From positions 1 to 29,556 of IMG/VR virus record IMGVR_UViG_3300025449_000040: 29,556 bases of DNA, one strand, 5' to 3'. Below, piece after piece: positions 1 through 9,319 of the stretch; within the stretch, counting starts at the first letter, position 1, and each line of letters begins with the position of its first letter. Made by a program: the position numbers and the translations under genes. The notes beneath the pieces were generated by a model that was not told the DNA's origin, did not search any database, and saw nothing but the letters and a program-made list of their open reading frames with translations. Source of the DNA: a virus.

Positions 1-338
1 AATTTATATGCAGTTGGGTTTTCTTCCTCTGCGGTTTGCATCCGTTGTTGGTATTCACCAAGCTTTTGCTTAGCGTATTCGTCTTTACCTAAGACAGATG
101 CACCTAATGCCGGAAGCAATTCTGAAAATGTTCCTTTAGTACCTTCCCATCCACGTTTAGCGCCACCGGCAATAAGTTGCCCTATACCAAGTTCACGAGG
201 GTCAGGTTGCCAATCCGCTTCTTGTTGCTTAGTCATAGCCGCTTGTTGCATAGCGGTAGCACGAGCCATAATTTCATCTCTTGGCATAGAGTCAGGCATC
301 ATTACATCGCCGACCCCCGGTATAGTTACCCGTGGCAT
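1..338 (-). CDS. Putative large internal virion / DNA-ejection protein, N-terminal part only
   Basis: The frame is open from an ATG at 338 to the window edge, giving 112 codons with no stop. The start follows a GGAAG ribosome site just behind the stop of the 1007-aa gene. The product begins MPRVTIPGVGDVMMPDSM and continues into a helical Gln/Ala/Met-rich stretch (about residues 20-45). From memory, an N-terminal 'PGVGDV-x-PDSM-x-R-x-E-I' segment recurs at the start of very large phage virion proteins (ejection or internal core proteins); no search was run. Its place as the last gene after the nozzle and other internal-protein candidates fits that role. The rest of the protein lies outside the window, so length and any lytic transglycosylase domain cannot be judged. 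Confidence 0.6.
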   Translation of the reverse strand, partial: MPRVTIPGVGDVMMPDSMPRDEIMARATAMQQAAMTKQQEADWQPDPRELGIGQLIAGGAKRGWEGTKGTFSELLPALGASVLGKDEYAKQKLGEYQQRMQTAEEENPTAYK

Positions 339-347
339 AGTGCTTCC

Positions 348-3300
348 TTATTCAAATGGGTTGGCTAATTCTGATGTTGGCGCAGCAGATTTTCTATTAA
401 CTGCTGACATTCTAACCATTTCATTTTCCATATATTTATCCGCAAAAGCATCAAAATCTTCCCTAGCTTTTTTATATGTAGATGTTTTAGGTCCATAGTT
501 AGTAAGACCATCTTGAATTTTTGCGGGTAACTTTGAAAAGAACGGCGCAGATGATGGCATAGCTTTATATCCATCATATTTATCCTCAAGTTTCATATAC
601 GCTATGTTACCAATACCACCACCAAGTCCAGCCGCACTAGTACGAGGACGTTCTTTCATGTAGTTGCCAGTTTGCGTTGCTTGGTATGCCTGTGCCGCAC
701 GGAGATCATTAATGCCCGGCGTTTCAGAAATCTTATTGTTAACATCAGCAATTTGTGCATTAGCTTGGGCAATACGAACTGGAAGTTCTGCTTTGGATAT
801 ACCAAGTTTTTCAGCTTCCATTTTAAGTTGTTCACCAGTAAGACCAAGAGCCAATAGCTGTTTGACCTTATCATTTTTTGCCGTATTAATTTTGTCAATG
901 TCAGACATATATCCCTGGAACGCAGGTTCTGCGCCTTCAGCCCAACTACTAAAAGCAGTTTGAACTTTACCAGGTTCGACTTTACCCGCTTTACCTGCTG
1001 CGCCCATAGCACCTTGAATAAGACGCATTAACATAGCGTTAGACCTTGCTTTCTCTGGATCTTCAGCATTGTCGTTAATCATCTTTTCGTACTTAGTTAA
1101 TAATGAAGTAACGCCAGATGTATCCCCCCTAGGCGCATCTGCACTTAAATAACTAAGGGGGCTGGCAGTAGTCGTGCTTGGCGTTGCGGGTGCTCCCTCT
1201 CTGGCTTTTACTGGGGTATCATGGATAACAATACCAGTATCTGTTGGTGTAGGGGTAGTAGTTGTATTTGTGGATGGTGTGTAACTTTTTTCACTAGGTG
1301 GGGCTGTTCTTTGTGCTTGTTCCGCAGCAATAATTGCTTTTGGATCAATTTTTGTACCTGCACCTAAATTAAATAACCTAGCCAAAATACCAGGGCTTGT
1401 ATCTTGTTTTTCATTTTCATACATCCCAGTTTCTGGGTCTAAGTATGGGTTAGTACCACCAGCCAAACGCATAACCCCACCCTCTGCCGCCATTTGTGTT
1501 GGCAAGTTAGACGGTGCTTGGTCAATACCTTGAGGAGGTTGTTGTGGAGCAGGTTGTGGTGGCGCAGCTTGAGATATACCTTGTGGTTGCGCAGGGGATG
1601 CTGGATTCATACCGCCTGTAGGTGCAGGCGCACCGCCTTGTTGGGCAGAAAGTATTTGATCAAGTTTAGCCAAATCAGCCGCATACTTATGCGCTTCGTC
1701 ATTGTGCCCTTCTTCAACCGCTTTTTCTAATTTAGCTTCGATAGTAGATTTTAACAATTCAATTTGTTTAGCTGAGTTAACTTGCGCAACTTTAGCTTTT
1801 AGGTCGTCTATTACAGTAGATTTAGGTGGTGGAGTTTTAGGAGCCGAATCCGCTTGTTCGCTAAGTTGAATCGCCTCGGCAATGCCCCCGGCAGGTTTAG
1901 ATATTGTTCCGTCCTGCATACCCTTATCAATAGTTTGTTTAGAGTATTTATCAGGAGCTAACATAACTTTGCGGTTAATAGCAGCAATACCGCCACTATC
2001 AAAACGCTTGGCTTTTAAAATACCACCTTCAGCTTTATTAGCTAAAGCCACACCAGCCGCCGTTGCACCAGCAAGGGGAGCTATTTGACCAAACACGGTT
2101 GGAGCCGCAGCTTGTTGGGTAGTTGTTACATCTGTAATTGGTGTACCAGAAATTAAATTCTTAAGCTGACCAAGTTGCGTCATCGGATACTGCTGTGCAG
2201 TATTGTAATTTTGCATTCCTTGGTTAATGATATTTTGCTGTTGCTGTTGCTGTTGTCCGCCAACAGTACCTTGCATATTAAGAATGTTTTGCTGAGCACC
2301 CAACTGCTGTGTGCCAATATTTGCAAGGTTTTGTCCCTGTGTGCCCGCAAGACCATATCCAGATTGTTGAGCCCCAACTCCTGCAAGACCCGCATTGGCT
2401 CCTGCAATACCTAAATTACCAGCTTGTTGCGCACCAGACAAGCCCAATCCATACCCTTGCAGTGCTTGAGACCCTGCTTGATTGGCACCTTGTAAACCTT
2501 GTGCATTACCTGTTAAAGCGTTTTGCAAACCCTGCATTTGGAACGTACCGGCTTGGTTGTATTGGTTTTGGGCTGCAGTGAAAGCATTGTTATATGCATT
2601 ACCTACCAGTTGATTTTGCGCCAACATTTGATTTTGTTGGTTTAATCCTTGCATCAAAGCTTCTCTACTTCCGCCAAAAGCTCCAGCAGATGTGGCAGCA
2701 CCTTGTTCAGCAGCTCCCTGCATTCCATATTGTTGGTTAAGCAATTGCATTGATGGTGCAAGAGCTTGATTTATATATGGATTCATATATCCACCAACTT
2801 GATTTTGGAAATCTTGTGGTGTAGCACTAGCACCTAAAGCAGCCGCCTGTTGACCAATTTGGGAACCTTGTTGTCCATAGCCTAAAGATTGTCCCGCATA
2901 TTGCTGTCCAGTATTAGCTCCCAATCCGCCATATATATTAGATAGTCCAGCATTTTGCTGAGCGGCCCTAGATCCTTGTTGACCATATTGGGCAGCGGTT
3001 TGTGTTGTGCCCAAAGCTCCCGCTCCGGCTTGATTAGTTAGATCCGTAGCTGTTCCGTATTGACCTGGTGTTTGTAAATTAGCTACAGACTGTTGTTGCT
3101 GTTGTTGTAGCGGAGTAAACCCAGCTACAGATGCATTGGCTGCGCTTTGATCAGAAGCGCTCATCCCGTATTGACCGCCGGCAGGATTTATACTTCCATA
3201 GGCTTGGTAAGGGTTTACACCAGTAATCTGACCGGTATTGGGATCTGTATTAAATACTTGTTGCTGAGCCGCACCAAGATATGACGAGACATATGGTTGC

Positions 3301-3371
3301 GCCCAAGGCGATAAACTTGTATATTGATTTTGTTGTTGCGTTTGTCCGCCGCCGCTTGATCCACCGCCCAT
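348..3371 (-). CDS. Gln/Ala/Gly-rich internal virion protein candidate (1007 aa)
   Basis: Starts at an ATG after AGGAG with 6-base spacing. About residues 1-420 are low complexity, built from Q, A, G, N, Y and L, with Gln runs encoded by CAA/CAG repeats (near 2231-2256 and 3090-3110). A short hydrophobic Ala-rich stretch follows, then a 'KAEGGILKAKRFDSGG' segment, a Pro/Gln-rich linker (about 575-625), an 'AAEGGVMRLAGG' segment, a Thr/Pro linker (about 690-715) and a helical charged region (about 760-950). No enzymatic motif is seen. The position between a GNAT-like protein and a second large gene, after the tail nozzle, resembles the internal core or ejection block of podoviruses. It is clearly coding; the role is inferred from place and composition. 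Confidence 0.75.
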   Translation of the reverse strand: MGGGSSGGGQTQQQNQYTSLSPWAQPYVSSYLGAAQQQVFNTDPNTGQITGVNPYQAYGSINPAGGQYGMSASDQSAANASVAGFTPLQQQQQQSVANLQTPGQYGTATDLTNQAGAGALGTTQTAAQYGQQGSRAAQQNAGLSNIYGGLGANTGQQYAGQSLGYGQQGSQIGQQAAALGASATPQDFQNQVGGYMNPYINQALAPSMQLLNQQYGMQGAAEQGAATSAGAFGGSREALMQGLNQQNQMLAQNQLVGNAYNNAFTAAQNQYNQAGTFQMQGLQNALTGNAQGLQGANQAGSQALQGYGLGLSGAQQAGNLGIAGANAGLAGVGAQQSGYGLAGTQGQNLANIGTQQLGAQQNILNMQGTVGGQQQQQQQNIINQGMQNYNTAQQYPMTQLGQLKNLISGTPITDVTTTQQAAAPTVFGQIAPLAGATAAGVALANKAEGGILKAKRFDSGGIAAINRKVMLAPDKYSKQTIDKGMQDGTISKPAGGIAEAIQLSEQADSAPKTPPPKSTVIDDLKAKVAQVNSAKQIELLKSTIEAKLEKAVEEGHNDEAHKYAADLAKLDQILSAQQGGAPAPTGGMNPASPAQPQGISQAAPPQPAPQQPPQGIDQAPSNLPTQMAAEGGVMRLAGGTNPYLDPETGMYENEKQDTSPGILARLFNLGAGTKIDPKAIIAAEQAQRTAPPSEKSYTPSTNTTTTPTPTDTGIVIHDTPVKAREGAPATPSTTTASPLSYLSADAPRGDTSGVTSLLTKYEKMINDNAEDPEKARSNAMLMRLIQGAMGAAGKAGKVEPGKVQTAFSSWAEGAEPAFQGYMSDIDKINTAKNDKVKQLLALGLTGEQLKMEAEKLGISKAELPVRIAQANAQIADVNNKISETPGINDLRAAQAYQATQTGNYMKERPRTSAAGLGGGIGNIAYMKLEDKYDGYKAMPSSAPFFSKLPAKIQDGLTNYGPKTSTYKKAREDFDAFADKYMENEMVRMSAVNRKSAAPTSELANPFE

Positions 3372-3380
3372 AATAGACTC

Positions 3381-3794
3381 CTAAATATCTGATTGCACTA
3401 CTGTGTAGCGCTTTGCAAAACTATACCGTCTCAGTAATCTAGCCACAGAATCTCTTACCGCACCCTGTATTCTAGTTGCTCCCATGTTTTTTACTATTTC
3501 TTTCATTTGATTAAAAGTATCGTGGTTCATAATTAACTTACCACCTATCGTTGTAAAAAACGCCACCCTGTGAGTCGGATAGTTTATAAATGAAACTGTT
3601 CCTGCCCCATGAATCACATTGTTTTCATCAACCGCAACCAATAAAACCCAAGTTCCAAGATTTACAAACATTTGGATTTGGTCCATACTATAATCACCGC
3701 CCCCATGCTTATGTGCTTCAGCAATAAAACTTTCAACTAAAGGCCAAGTTTGGGCGCAATAGTTTGTAGCGACGTGCTTTATAGTTAATGTCAT
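3381..3794 (-). CDS. GNAT-like small protein in the internal-protein block
   Basis: 137 aa. The pattern of N-terminal 'ATNYCAQTWPLVESF', central beta strands (WVLLVAVDENNVIHGAGTV), a strand 'HRVAFFTTIGG' and a helix followed by 'GATRIQGAVRDSVARLLRRYSF' looks like a degenerate GNAT acetyltransferase fold; the usual R/Q-x-x-G-x-G/A acetyl-CoA loop is not convincing. T7 gp13 is a GNAT-like protein needed for the internal core, so a structural or assembly role is as likely as catalysis. The start ATG overlaps the stop of the 423-aa gene (ATGA), which suggests translational coupling. I am sure it is a gene and moderately sure of the fold. Confidence 0.65.
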   Translation of the reverse strand: MTLTIKHVATNYCAQTWPLVESFIAEAHKHGGGDYSMDQIQMFVNLGTWVLLVAVDENNVIHGAGTVSFINYPTHRVAFFTTIGGKLIMNHDTFNQMKEIVKNMGATRIQGAVRDSVARLLRRYSFAKRYTVVQSDI

Positions 3795-5062
3795 GCAGGT
3801 ATATATTTTTCGGGTTGAATTTGTTTACCTTGTTTTGTATTCCCTGTTCGGGCTTTACGAACTTTGTCCATCATACTGTAAAGATGCCTAGCACCAGCAT
3901 CAGTAGACCCATTACCAAGATGAGACACAACATCAGCAGGAACAACAAACTCTCCATCAGCCAATCTTGCGGGTTGTTTATCGGCAATACTAGCGGGTAT
4001 ATGATCTGACATACCGTCGCCCGGGCCTTTAAGTAGTCGTCCACCATCTGAATAGCCCCCTAGATTATAAGTTCCATCAGTATGTCCACCACTTGATAAA
4101 GCCATAATTCCACCTTCAGCCGCCATGGTAGTAGGTAAACTAACTCCATATTGAGATGCCAAAGCAGCTAGTTGTGCGCCTGTACTATTATTAGAAGTAT
4201 TTGGCGTGTAAATATTTAAACCGTTACCAGTAGATTCTCCCGCTGCAGTTATACCCGTTGAACCACCACTTGCCATATTTTGTTCTAACGCACCAGATAA
4301 TGGCGTGTTGCTAGGTTGATATCCTGCCATTTGCATAGCAGAAGTAGGCATTTGAGTTGGTGTGTTATATCCGTTGTAATTGATTTGACTCATTGGATAC
4401 TGCTGTCCAGGCATACCGCCAACTGCTAATGAAGTTATACCACCTTCTGCCATTGGACGGACGGGCTGATATTGTGGAGATAAAGTCCTACCTAAACCCA
4501 CCTGTTGCGCAGTTTGAGGTTGGTATGGGGACATAAAGTTAGCTTTAAATGCATTTGCTTTCATTAAAGCCGCCAAGCCAGCAATACCACCAACAGCAAC
4601 TTTTTGTGCTGTGCTCATGCTGTTCCAGGTACTCATTAATTTACTGCCTATACCTGATAATGGGTTTGCATCTGTACCAGCTTGACCAAGTTCCCCCGCT
4701 ATAGTTCCAGCAGATATAGTAGAAGGAGGACCCATAAATTCAGAACCAGGCAGTCCAGCAGTGCTAGGGTTAAATTGACTTGCTTGGTTAGCAGCAGTAA
4801 CTGCTTGTTCCGCCACTTTTGGCGCAATACCCTGCGGCGTTCCCGGCCCTTGCGGTATGTTAGATAAGTTTTGTGGTAAATTAGCAGACTCGGGAGACGC
4901 TAAATCCATAGGACTTACTCCGTAGCTAGATAGTGCTCCACCACCAATAGCATTTGCTCCGCCCATGCCGGCATCAGCGGCTAAGTCCATGCCACTAACA
5001 GCCCCTGCATCAGCGCCGGCTTCGCTTAATAAAGCTGCTTCTCCAATTCCACCATCTGCCAT
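3791..5062 (-). CDS. Virion protein with GG-motifs and C-terminal 'DGEFVVPADVV' segment (423 aa)
   Basis: The N-terminal third is rich in Ala and Gly. One hydrophobic segment (KVAVGGIAGLAALMKA, about residue 155-170) could be a membrane segment. 'AEGGITSLAVGG' (about 205) and 'AAEGGIMALSSGG' (about 315) precede a C-terminal block holding GDGMSDHIPASI, ARLADGEFVVPADVVSHLG and a basic tail. From memory this C-terminal block is widespread in uncharacterised phage virion proteins, often near tail or internal proteins. Its function is unknown to me. It lies between a 112-aa protein and the GNAT-like gene, overlapping the latter by 4 bases. The GG-containing segments resemble those in the 1007-aa protein and several small proteins of this window. 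Confidence 0.7.
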   Translation of the reverse strand: MADGGIGEAALLSEAGADAGAVSGMDLAADAGMGGANAIGGGALSSYGVSPMDLASPESANLPQNLSNIPQGPGTPQGIAPKVAEQAVTAANQASQFNPSTAGLPGSEFMGPPSTISAGTIAGELGQAGTDANPLSGIGSKLMSTWNSMSTAQKVAVGGIAGLAALMKANAFKANFMSPYQPQTAQQVGLGRTLSPQYQPVRPMAEGGITSLAVGGMPGQQYPMSQINYNGYNTPTQMPTSAMQMAGYQPSNTPLSGALEQNMASGGSTGITAAGESTGNGLNIYTPNTSNNSTGAQLAALASQYGVSLPTTMAAEGGIMALSSGGHTDGTYNLGGYSDGGRLLKGPGDGMSDHIPASIADKQPARLADGEFVVPADVVSHLGNGSTDAGARHLYSMMDKVRKARTGNTKQGKQIQPEKYIPA

Positions 5063-5071
5063 AATTTTCCC

Positions 5072-5410
5072 CTAAGATGTTCTTACTTTTAGCACATTAC
5101 CTGCGCTTGTGTCTACATAAATATCACCCACTCTAAGCAGTCCAGCTGAATAATCAGCCTGTGTAGGTAAACTTAAAACTTGTCCAGTTCCACTTGTCCC
5201 GGGTTGACTGAAATTAACTGCTGAAATAACCTGAGATGTCGTTGTTGAATTAGGAGCCGTTACCCTTTGGGTTGACATTGCACTTGGGCCTGGATTGTCT
5301 AATTGAGCAAAGTACAAACGCAAAACGTTTGCAAACTTATTCATATAGTCCTGGTCATACTCAACAGGAGCAATGGGTAAGTTAGGTGCTTTTGTAGTCC
5401 CAGTACTCAT
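5072..5410 (-). CDS. Conserved small virion-associated protein (112 aa)
   Basis: 112 aa. A helical N-terminal part ([20 protein letters not shown], then [10 protein letters not shown]) is followed by a Ser/Thr/Pro linker and a short beta-rich C-terminus ([19 protein letters not shown]). The start codon overlaps the nozzle-gene stop (ATGA at 5410-5407). I recall similar small proteins directly downstream of the nozzle protein in environmental podoviruses but know no assigned function. A role in the tail tip or in ejection-protein assembly would be guesswork from position alone. Confidence 0.6.
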   Translation of the reverse strand: MSTGTTKAPNLPIAPVEYDQDYMNKFANVLRLYFAQLDNPGPSAMSTQRVTAPNSTTTSQVISAVNFSQPGTSGTGQVLSLPTQADYSAGLLRVGDIYVDTSAGNVLKVRTS

Positions 5411-7866
5411 CGTCTACCGTCCGGTCTAATGTCAATCCTAGGAACACCAAGCTGCCAAGATGTTCCAATCGTATTGGACTCTATTCTAAAGCTCATCTGA
5501 CGACCACGCAATCTGGTATAAACCTGACCTGTAAACTGCTGAATATCGTATTCGCTTTGTGCAGCATAATTATTAGCGCTTATTACTTGTGGGTTGTCCG
5601 CCACACCATATGCTGATCCTGAGTTTTGTCTAGGCTTGACCGTCATTGTAACCAATGGTTGGCTAATGTTAGATCCGTTGAAATTAACGTCAGGCAGTAT
5701 TCTCCACACAAACCCAAAGTTATGCCCTTCACTAATTTCAAAGTCTGATGATTGCACAAACGCATCAATAGGTAATGTTGCTGCAGTAGAGTTGTCGTCT
5801 GTTCCGTTTTCATGGTTTACAAGAACCCCATTGCCGCTAGTTGCAATAATTGGCGTGGATGCAACAGTTTGATTAGGTGTAATTGTATAAGTGCCGATAC
5901 CACCAGATCCGGTAATAATAGCTGTAATTGTAGTATTAGGAGCAATACCGGTTCCAGTAATAGTTTGACCCACCGCCAAAGCACCAACAGTAGGGACCGC
6001 ACTAACCGTTAATGTTGACCCAGAAATAGAACCTGTGCAGACACAATTGGTATAGTAACAAGCCGCAATAGGGTATTGGTTAATACCAGTTTGGAACCAA
6101 GCCGTGCGGCTCATCTGCCCTATGCTCCAAGTTCTTTCTAAGTAGTTATAGATGACATAAGAATCAACTATTGTGTTTGGATTAGTTGTTGTACCAGTTC
6201 CGTTTGGTCCGGTAATAGAACAATAGAACCACCATACTTCATTAAACTGCTCATTAGCTCCGGCAAAGATTTGGTAGTTTTGATATTGATTTATATTTTG
6301 GAACACATATTGACGCACTGAGCAAGGTAGTGTTTGCACCGTACCTGTATAAATATAAAATTTATTTTCACCCATCCAATACGTTACGTTATTAACTGTC
6401 ACCATGCAGTTAGGCGATACGGTAGAGATGTTATCCATCAATAACTGGAAGCCCCAAACATAAGGAGCACCTACATACTGCATAGAGTAAAGCGCAGAAT
6501 CAGTCCAGATTAATATCTCTTGACGGGTAGACCTTGCTCCAACAATGTAAGATCCATTGGTTAAGGTATAGTCACCAGACTGATTGGTAACGCTAGGAAC
6601 CCACTGATAAGGGTTAGCCTGATCCGACCAACGCACACACATAGGATTAAAGTTTGACGCGCCGGTTAGCGGATAAGGTTGTGAGCCAAATGCAATAATA
6701 AATTGCTGTACGGCAGAAGTAATAACTTGAAATGTTGTTGTTGGAATAGCTGACCCGGTAAACCCAGCAGTATTAGCTAGATTAACCAAGGATTGCGCTC
6801 TAGTTCCTACGCCGTTTTGATCTTGCCAATAATAAATGCCCCCGCCTCTAGGAGCAATAACCAAATCCTGACCAAAGTTATCATTTGACCAAAGCCTGAG
6901 CTGGGTTCCGGTTGTAACTGTTCCAGTATAAGCAGTGCTCCATCCGCGAGATCCTGACTGCACCAAAGCTAAAACGCTAATTCCACCACCAGAAGTTGTA
7001 GATGAAGCTAAAAGAATTGTCCCTGCATTACTATTGCTTGTGTTATTGCCAGGCGTTAGGATTGTATAAGTGTTTGTGCCAGTGACTGTAATCGGAAACG
7101 TATCATTAAGCACAGAGGCTGGAATGTTCCCGACTGCTGTAGCGCCTGTAAAAGATACGAAATTACCTGTAGAAAGTCCATGCGCTGTCTGTGTTACCGT
7201 TATTGTTCCACTACCACTTGTGATAGCAAAAGGATTTGTTCCAAGAGTTACTGTTACCGGAGTAGCTACCCCACCGTAAGGACCGGTTCCATATCCGTTT
7301 CCAAATGTGTAAATATCTAAGCCTACCGGGTACTCATACTGAGCAGTAACCGTGCCACCCCCTGTTGCACCAGAAGAAGCATTAGATGCTGCTGTAATCT
7401 GATATTGCGTAGCAGAAATAACATTGGTGATCTTATATTCACCGTTTAAAGTCAAACCACCTACCGCTGTTGCACCAGAAAAGATAACATAATCCCCAAT
7501 ATTGGGAGAGTAGTTTCCATCCGTTACCGTAACAACTGGGCTTGCATTTGTGGTTGTAAATGGGTTAGTTAATGTATCTGTTTGATATATCGGAGTAATA
7601 TCGTAATACGTACCACCCTGGTATATATAATACTTAAGTTGAGTGCCTAGACCAATAAAAATATTACCGGATATATCTGCCCAAGTCCATAAAGACCGGG
7701 CATGACCTAAGAATTGATTTGGACTAACCTGCGTCCATCCACCTATCTTTTCTGGAAATCCTGAACGAAATCTTATGTTGTTACAGTCGTACCACCCGCC
7801 CGTGTTTGCATAATCAGTGCCTTCACGATTAATACCTGCGCGAAATTGTAGTTTCTGTAAAGGCAT
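5407..7866 (-). CDS. Tail nozzle / tail tubular protein B-like (P22 gp10 / T7 gp12 type)
   Basis: 819 aa. The N-terminus ([32 protein letters not shown]) is the recognisable start of podovirus tail-nozzle or stabilisation proteins, which form the beta-propeller-like distal tail tube. The middle holds core segments such as '[16 protein letters not shown]' and 'WIGEN'-like text ([13 protein letters not shown]). Three Gly/Thr/Ser-rich beta modules interrupt it: about residues 105-177 and 217-285 share 'SGATAVG' and related text, and about 612-678 carries 'GQTITGTGI...[11 protein letters not shown]'. These look like inserted domains. Downstream come small and internal virion genes; upstream is the endolysin. 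Structural role is confident; exact orthology is not. Confidence 0.8.
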   Translation of the reverse strand: MPLQKLQFRAGINREGTDYANTGGWYDCNNIRFRSGFPEKIGGWTQVSPNQFLGHARSLWTWADISGNIFIGLGTQLKYYIYQGGTYYDITPIYQTDTLTNPFTTTNASPVVTVTDGNYSPNIGDYVIFSGATAVGGLTLNGEYKITNVISATQYQITAASNASSGATGGGTVTAQYEYPVGLDIYTFGNGYGTGPYGGVATPVTVTLGTNPFAITSGSGTITVTQTAHGLSTGNFVSFTGATAVGNIPASVLNDTFPITVTGTNTYTILTPGNNTSNSNAGTILLASSTTSGGGISVLALVQSGSRGWSTAYTGTVTTGTQLRLWSNDNFGQDLVIAPRGGGIYYWQDQNGVGTRAQSLVNLANTAGFTGSAIPTTTFQVITSAVQQFIIAFGSQPYPLTGASNFNPMCVRWSDQANPYQWVPSVTNQSGDYTLTNGSYIVGARSTRQEILIWTDSALYSMQYVGAPYVWGFQLLMDNISTVSPNCMVTVNNVTYWMGENKFYIYTGTVQTLPCSVRQYVFQNINQYQNYQIFAGANEQFNEVWWFYCSITGPNGTGTTTNPNTIVDSYVIYNYLERTWSIGQMSRTAWFQTGINQYPIAACYYTNCVCTGSISGSTLTVSAVPTVGALAVGQTITGTGIAPNTTITAIITGSGGIGTYTITPNQTVASTPIIATSGNGVLVNHENGTDDNSTAATLPIDAFVQSSDFEISEGHNFGFVWRILPDVNFNGSNISQPLVTMTVKPRQNSGSAYGVADNPQVISANNYAAQSEYDIQQFTGQVYTRLRGRQMSFRIESNTIGTSWQLGVPRIDIRPDGRR

Positions 7867-7873
7867 AGGTTCC

Positions 7874-8479
7874 TCAAGCTAAAACAGACATGGCGTGTTC
7901 ATACCGAGCCATACGATCTTCTAACCCAATTGTCCCACCATTTATGACTTTTGTCAGCCCTACAAAGTCATTATTATCTACATGGCGGTTAAGCTGATGT
8001 TTTTCCCAAAATATGGCTGCGGATAGGGCTGCTCCGTCCGGCGTAGCTACGACATCTGGATTGCTCAGGAAATCAATCTGGGTAGCATCTGATAGCTCCT
8101 CATATCCTGCACGACCGGTAGTCTGTAACCATCCTCTGCCTCGGTAGTTCCATCCGTCCCCAGATTCCTCATCACCATTTTTCATACGATGAGCATAGGC
8201 GCGGTTAGCTATTTTCTCTGGGTTATGGGCGTATTCGGAGGCGTTTTCAGCGTTAAAGTGAGAGGGCCATGTCCTGCAAAGACTCTCAGCCTTGTAGTTT
8301 AGGTTTTCTTCCATGTACTTGAAGTTACCAGATTCATGTCCGCATTGGGCGATAAAAGCAGCTAACCTTGCTGGGGTGGATAAATCAGCCTTTTCAATAG
8401 CTACATTCATTGGCTCAATAAGAGCTTCTGCATGGATTAAATCTATTTTTGCTGCTTCAGCGAGTTGTTGGGCTTCCAT
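7874..8479 (-). CDS. Endolysin, glycoside hydrolase family 19 (chitinase-like)
   Basis: 201 aa, a single catalytic domain. '[10 protein letters not shown]' (Glu49) and 'MEENLNYK' (Glu58) give the two acidic residues of the GH19 active site; '[15 protein letters not shown]' (112-126) and '[12 protein letters not shown]' (178-189) are further hallmarks of this fold in phage lysozymes that cut peptidoglycan. There is no signal peptide or transmembrane segment, so it should need the holin to reach the periplasm. The ATG at 8479 follows an AAAGGA site. The gene begins inside the last 23 bases of the i-spanin gene, so the order here is spanins before endolysin. Confidence 0.9.
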   Translation of the reverse strand: MEAQQLAEAAKIDLIHAEALIEPMNVAIEKADLSTPARLAAFIAQCGHESGNFKYMEENLNYKAESLCRTWPSHFNAENASEYAHNPEKIANRAYAHRMKNGDEESGDGWNYRGRGWLQTTGRAGYEELSDATQIDFLSNPDVVATPDGAALSAAIFWEKHQLNRHVDNNDFVGLTKVINGGTIGLEDRMARYEHAMSVLA

Positions 8480-8930
8480 TTATAAGTTCCTTTACTTGGT
8501 TGTAGGTTGCGATACAGGCGTTGAGCTTTCTGATGGCGAGGTCGCCATCGTCTGTGACGGCGACAAGAGATTTAGCAAACGTTGGGTCAAGTTGGGCGTT
8601 TGTGGAGTCAGATCCGCTGGGAGTGGTGGCATCTTTGGAGGGGCATACGGGGGACTTAGTTTTGACGTAGAGCTGCAACTTACCAGTAGCAATGTCAGCA
8701 TCACGTTGAGCAATCTGTTTCTTAGCATCATTTTGCACCTTTGAGAGTTGGGTTGATAGGTCTGATATCTTTCCGTTGAGTTCTTGCTCCGTCATCCGAG
8801 CCGCCGCGTTTGCCTCATCTATTGCGCCTTGAACATTTTGCCGCTCTTCTTCATAACCAGCGTGATGGCCATAAGTATAAGATCCAACAATAATCCCAAT
8901 AGCAGCCAAGACTGCGTATAAATACATCAT
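8457..8930 (-). CDS. Rz: Inner-membrane spanin (Rz-like)
   Basis: 157 aa. Residues 3-20 form one N-terminal membrane segment (LYAVLAAIGIIVGSYTYG), followed by a long charged coiled coil (about 30-95) and a periplasmic C-terminal region containing two cysteines. This is the classic i-spanin layout, spanning the periplasm to meet the o-spanin and fuse the membranes in the last step of lysis. A complete o-spanin frame lies inside it in the +1 frame. The start overlaps the stop of the putative holin (ATGA). Assignment rests on topology, nested partner and lysis context rather than on sequence similarity, which is weak in this family. Confidence 0.85.
   Translation of the reverse strand: MMYLYAVLAAIGIIVGSYTYGHHAGYEEERQNVQGAIDEANAAARMTEQELNGKISDLSTQLSKVQNDAKKQIAQRDADIATGKLQLYVKTKSPVCPSKDATTPSGSDSTNAQLDPTFAKSLVAVTDDGDLAIRKLNACIATYNQVKELINGSPTTR
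8492..8731 (-). CDS. Rz1: Outer-membrane spanin lipoprotein (Rz1-like), nested in the i-spanin gene
   Basis: 79 aa, entirely inside the i-spanin frame and shifted by +1. It has a short basic hydrophobic signal ending in the lipobox LVSC (Cys19), then a Pro-rich stretch 'PPYAPPKMPPLPADLTPQTP', as in lambda Rz1. After lipidation it would sit in the inner leaflet of the outer membrane and bind the i-spanin. The start ATG (a second ATG follows at once) has an AAAGG site 6-7 bases upstream. The lipobox, proline content, size and nesting together make the call strong. Confidence 0.88.
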   Translation of the reverse strand: MMLRNRLLNVMLTLLLVSCSSTSKLSPPYAPPKMPPLPADLTPQTPNLTQRLLNLLSPSQTMATSPSESSTPVSQPTTK

Positions 8931-9319
8931 AGTGGAGGCCTTTCGTTTGGGTTACCAAAACTGGATTTTGGCGTAAAAGTCTGCACAGATCCTACAGAAC
9001 TTTGTACGGGAGCCGGGGGCGCAGGTAATAATGTGGTTGATTTAGAAATATAGTTAGCCAAGATAGTTAATAACTGTCCGCCTATCAAAGTCAATACACC
9101 AAATATTTGCTTATCCGCCGGAGCTTCATTGAACAAAGGCTGCTCAGTAAATACTATGCTATAGCCAAAAAGTACTACGATAAATACCAAAGCTATGCTG
9201 AACGACTTGATTACAAATCGTTTGGTGTCGGCATCTTTTTCTTCAGGGCTTTGCATTGGGTCTAAAGTATTCGGGGCAAGTTTGCGTAGCCACGCAAAGA
9301 GGCGGTTTGCAATCATCAT
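8927..9319 (-). CDS. Putative holin, two transmembrane segments
   Basis: About 130 aa with a soluble basic N-terminus (ANRLFAWLRKLAPN), two hydrophobic segments (IKSFSIALVFIVVLFGYSIVF and FGVLTLIGGQLLTILANYI, roughly residues 38-58 and 74-92) and a Pro/Ser-rich tail. The position directly before the spanins and endolysin argues for a holin. The start is a GTG-ATG-ATG cluster (9322, 9319, 9316) after GGAG; the spacing best suits the ATG at 9316, but 9319 is used here. The first 80 or so bases overlap the 54-aa lipoprotein in another frame. No family signature was recognised, so the function rests on topology and neighbours. Confidence 0.65.
   Translation of the reverse strand: MMIANRLFAWLRKLAPNTLDPMQSPEEKDADTKRFVIKSFSIALVFIVVLFGYSIVFTEQPLFNEAPADKQIFGVLTLIGGQLLTILANYISKSTTLLPAPPAPVQSSVGSVQTFTPKSSFGNPNERPPL

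Noticed and set aside
656-1012. 118-codon minus-strand frame inside the 1007-aa gene
   Set aside because: Out-of-frame reading of a long coding region; Leu/Lys-rich shadow without a start site or motif.
8313-8744. 143-codon plus-strand open frame across the spanin/endolysin region
   Set aside because: It runs antisense to three well-supported lysis genes and has no recognisable domain or context on that strand.
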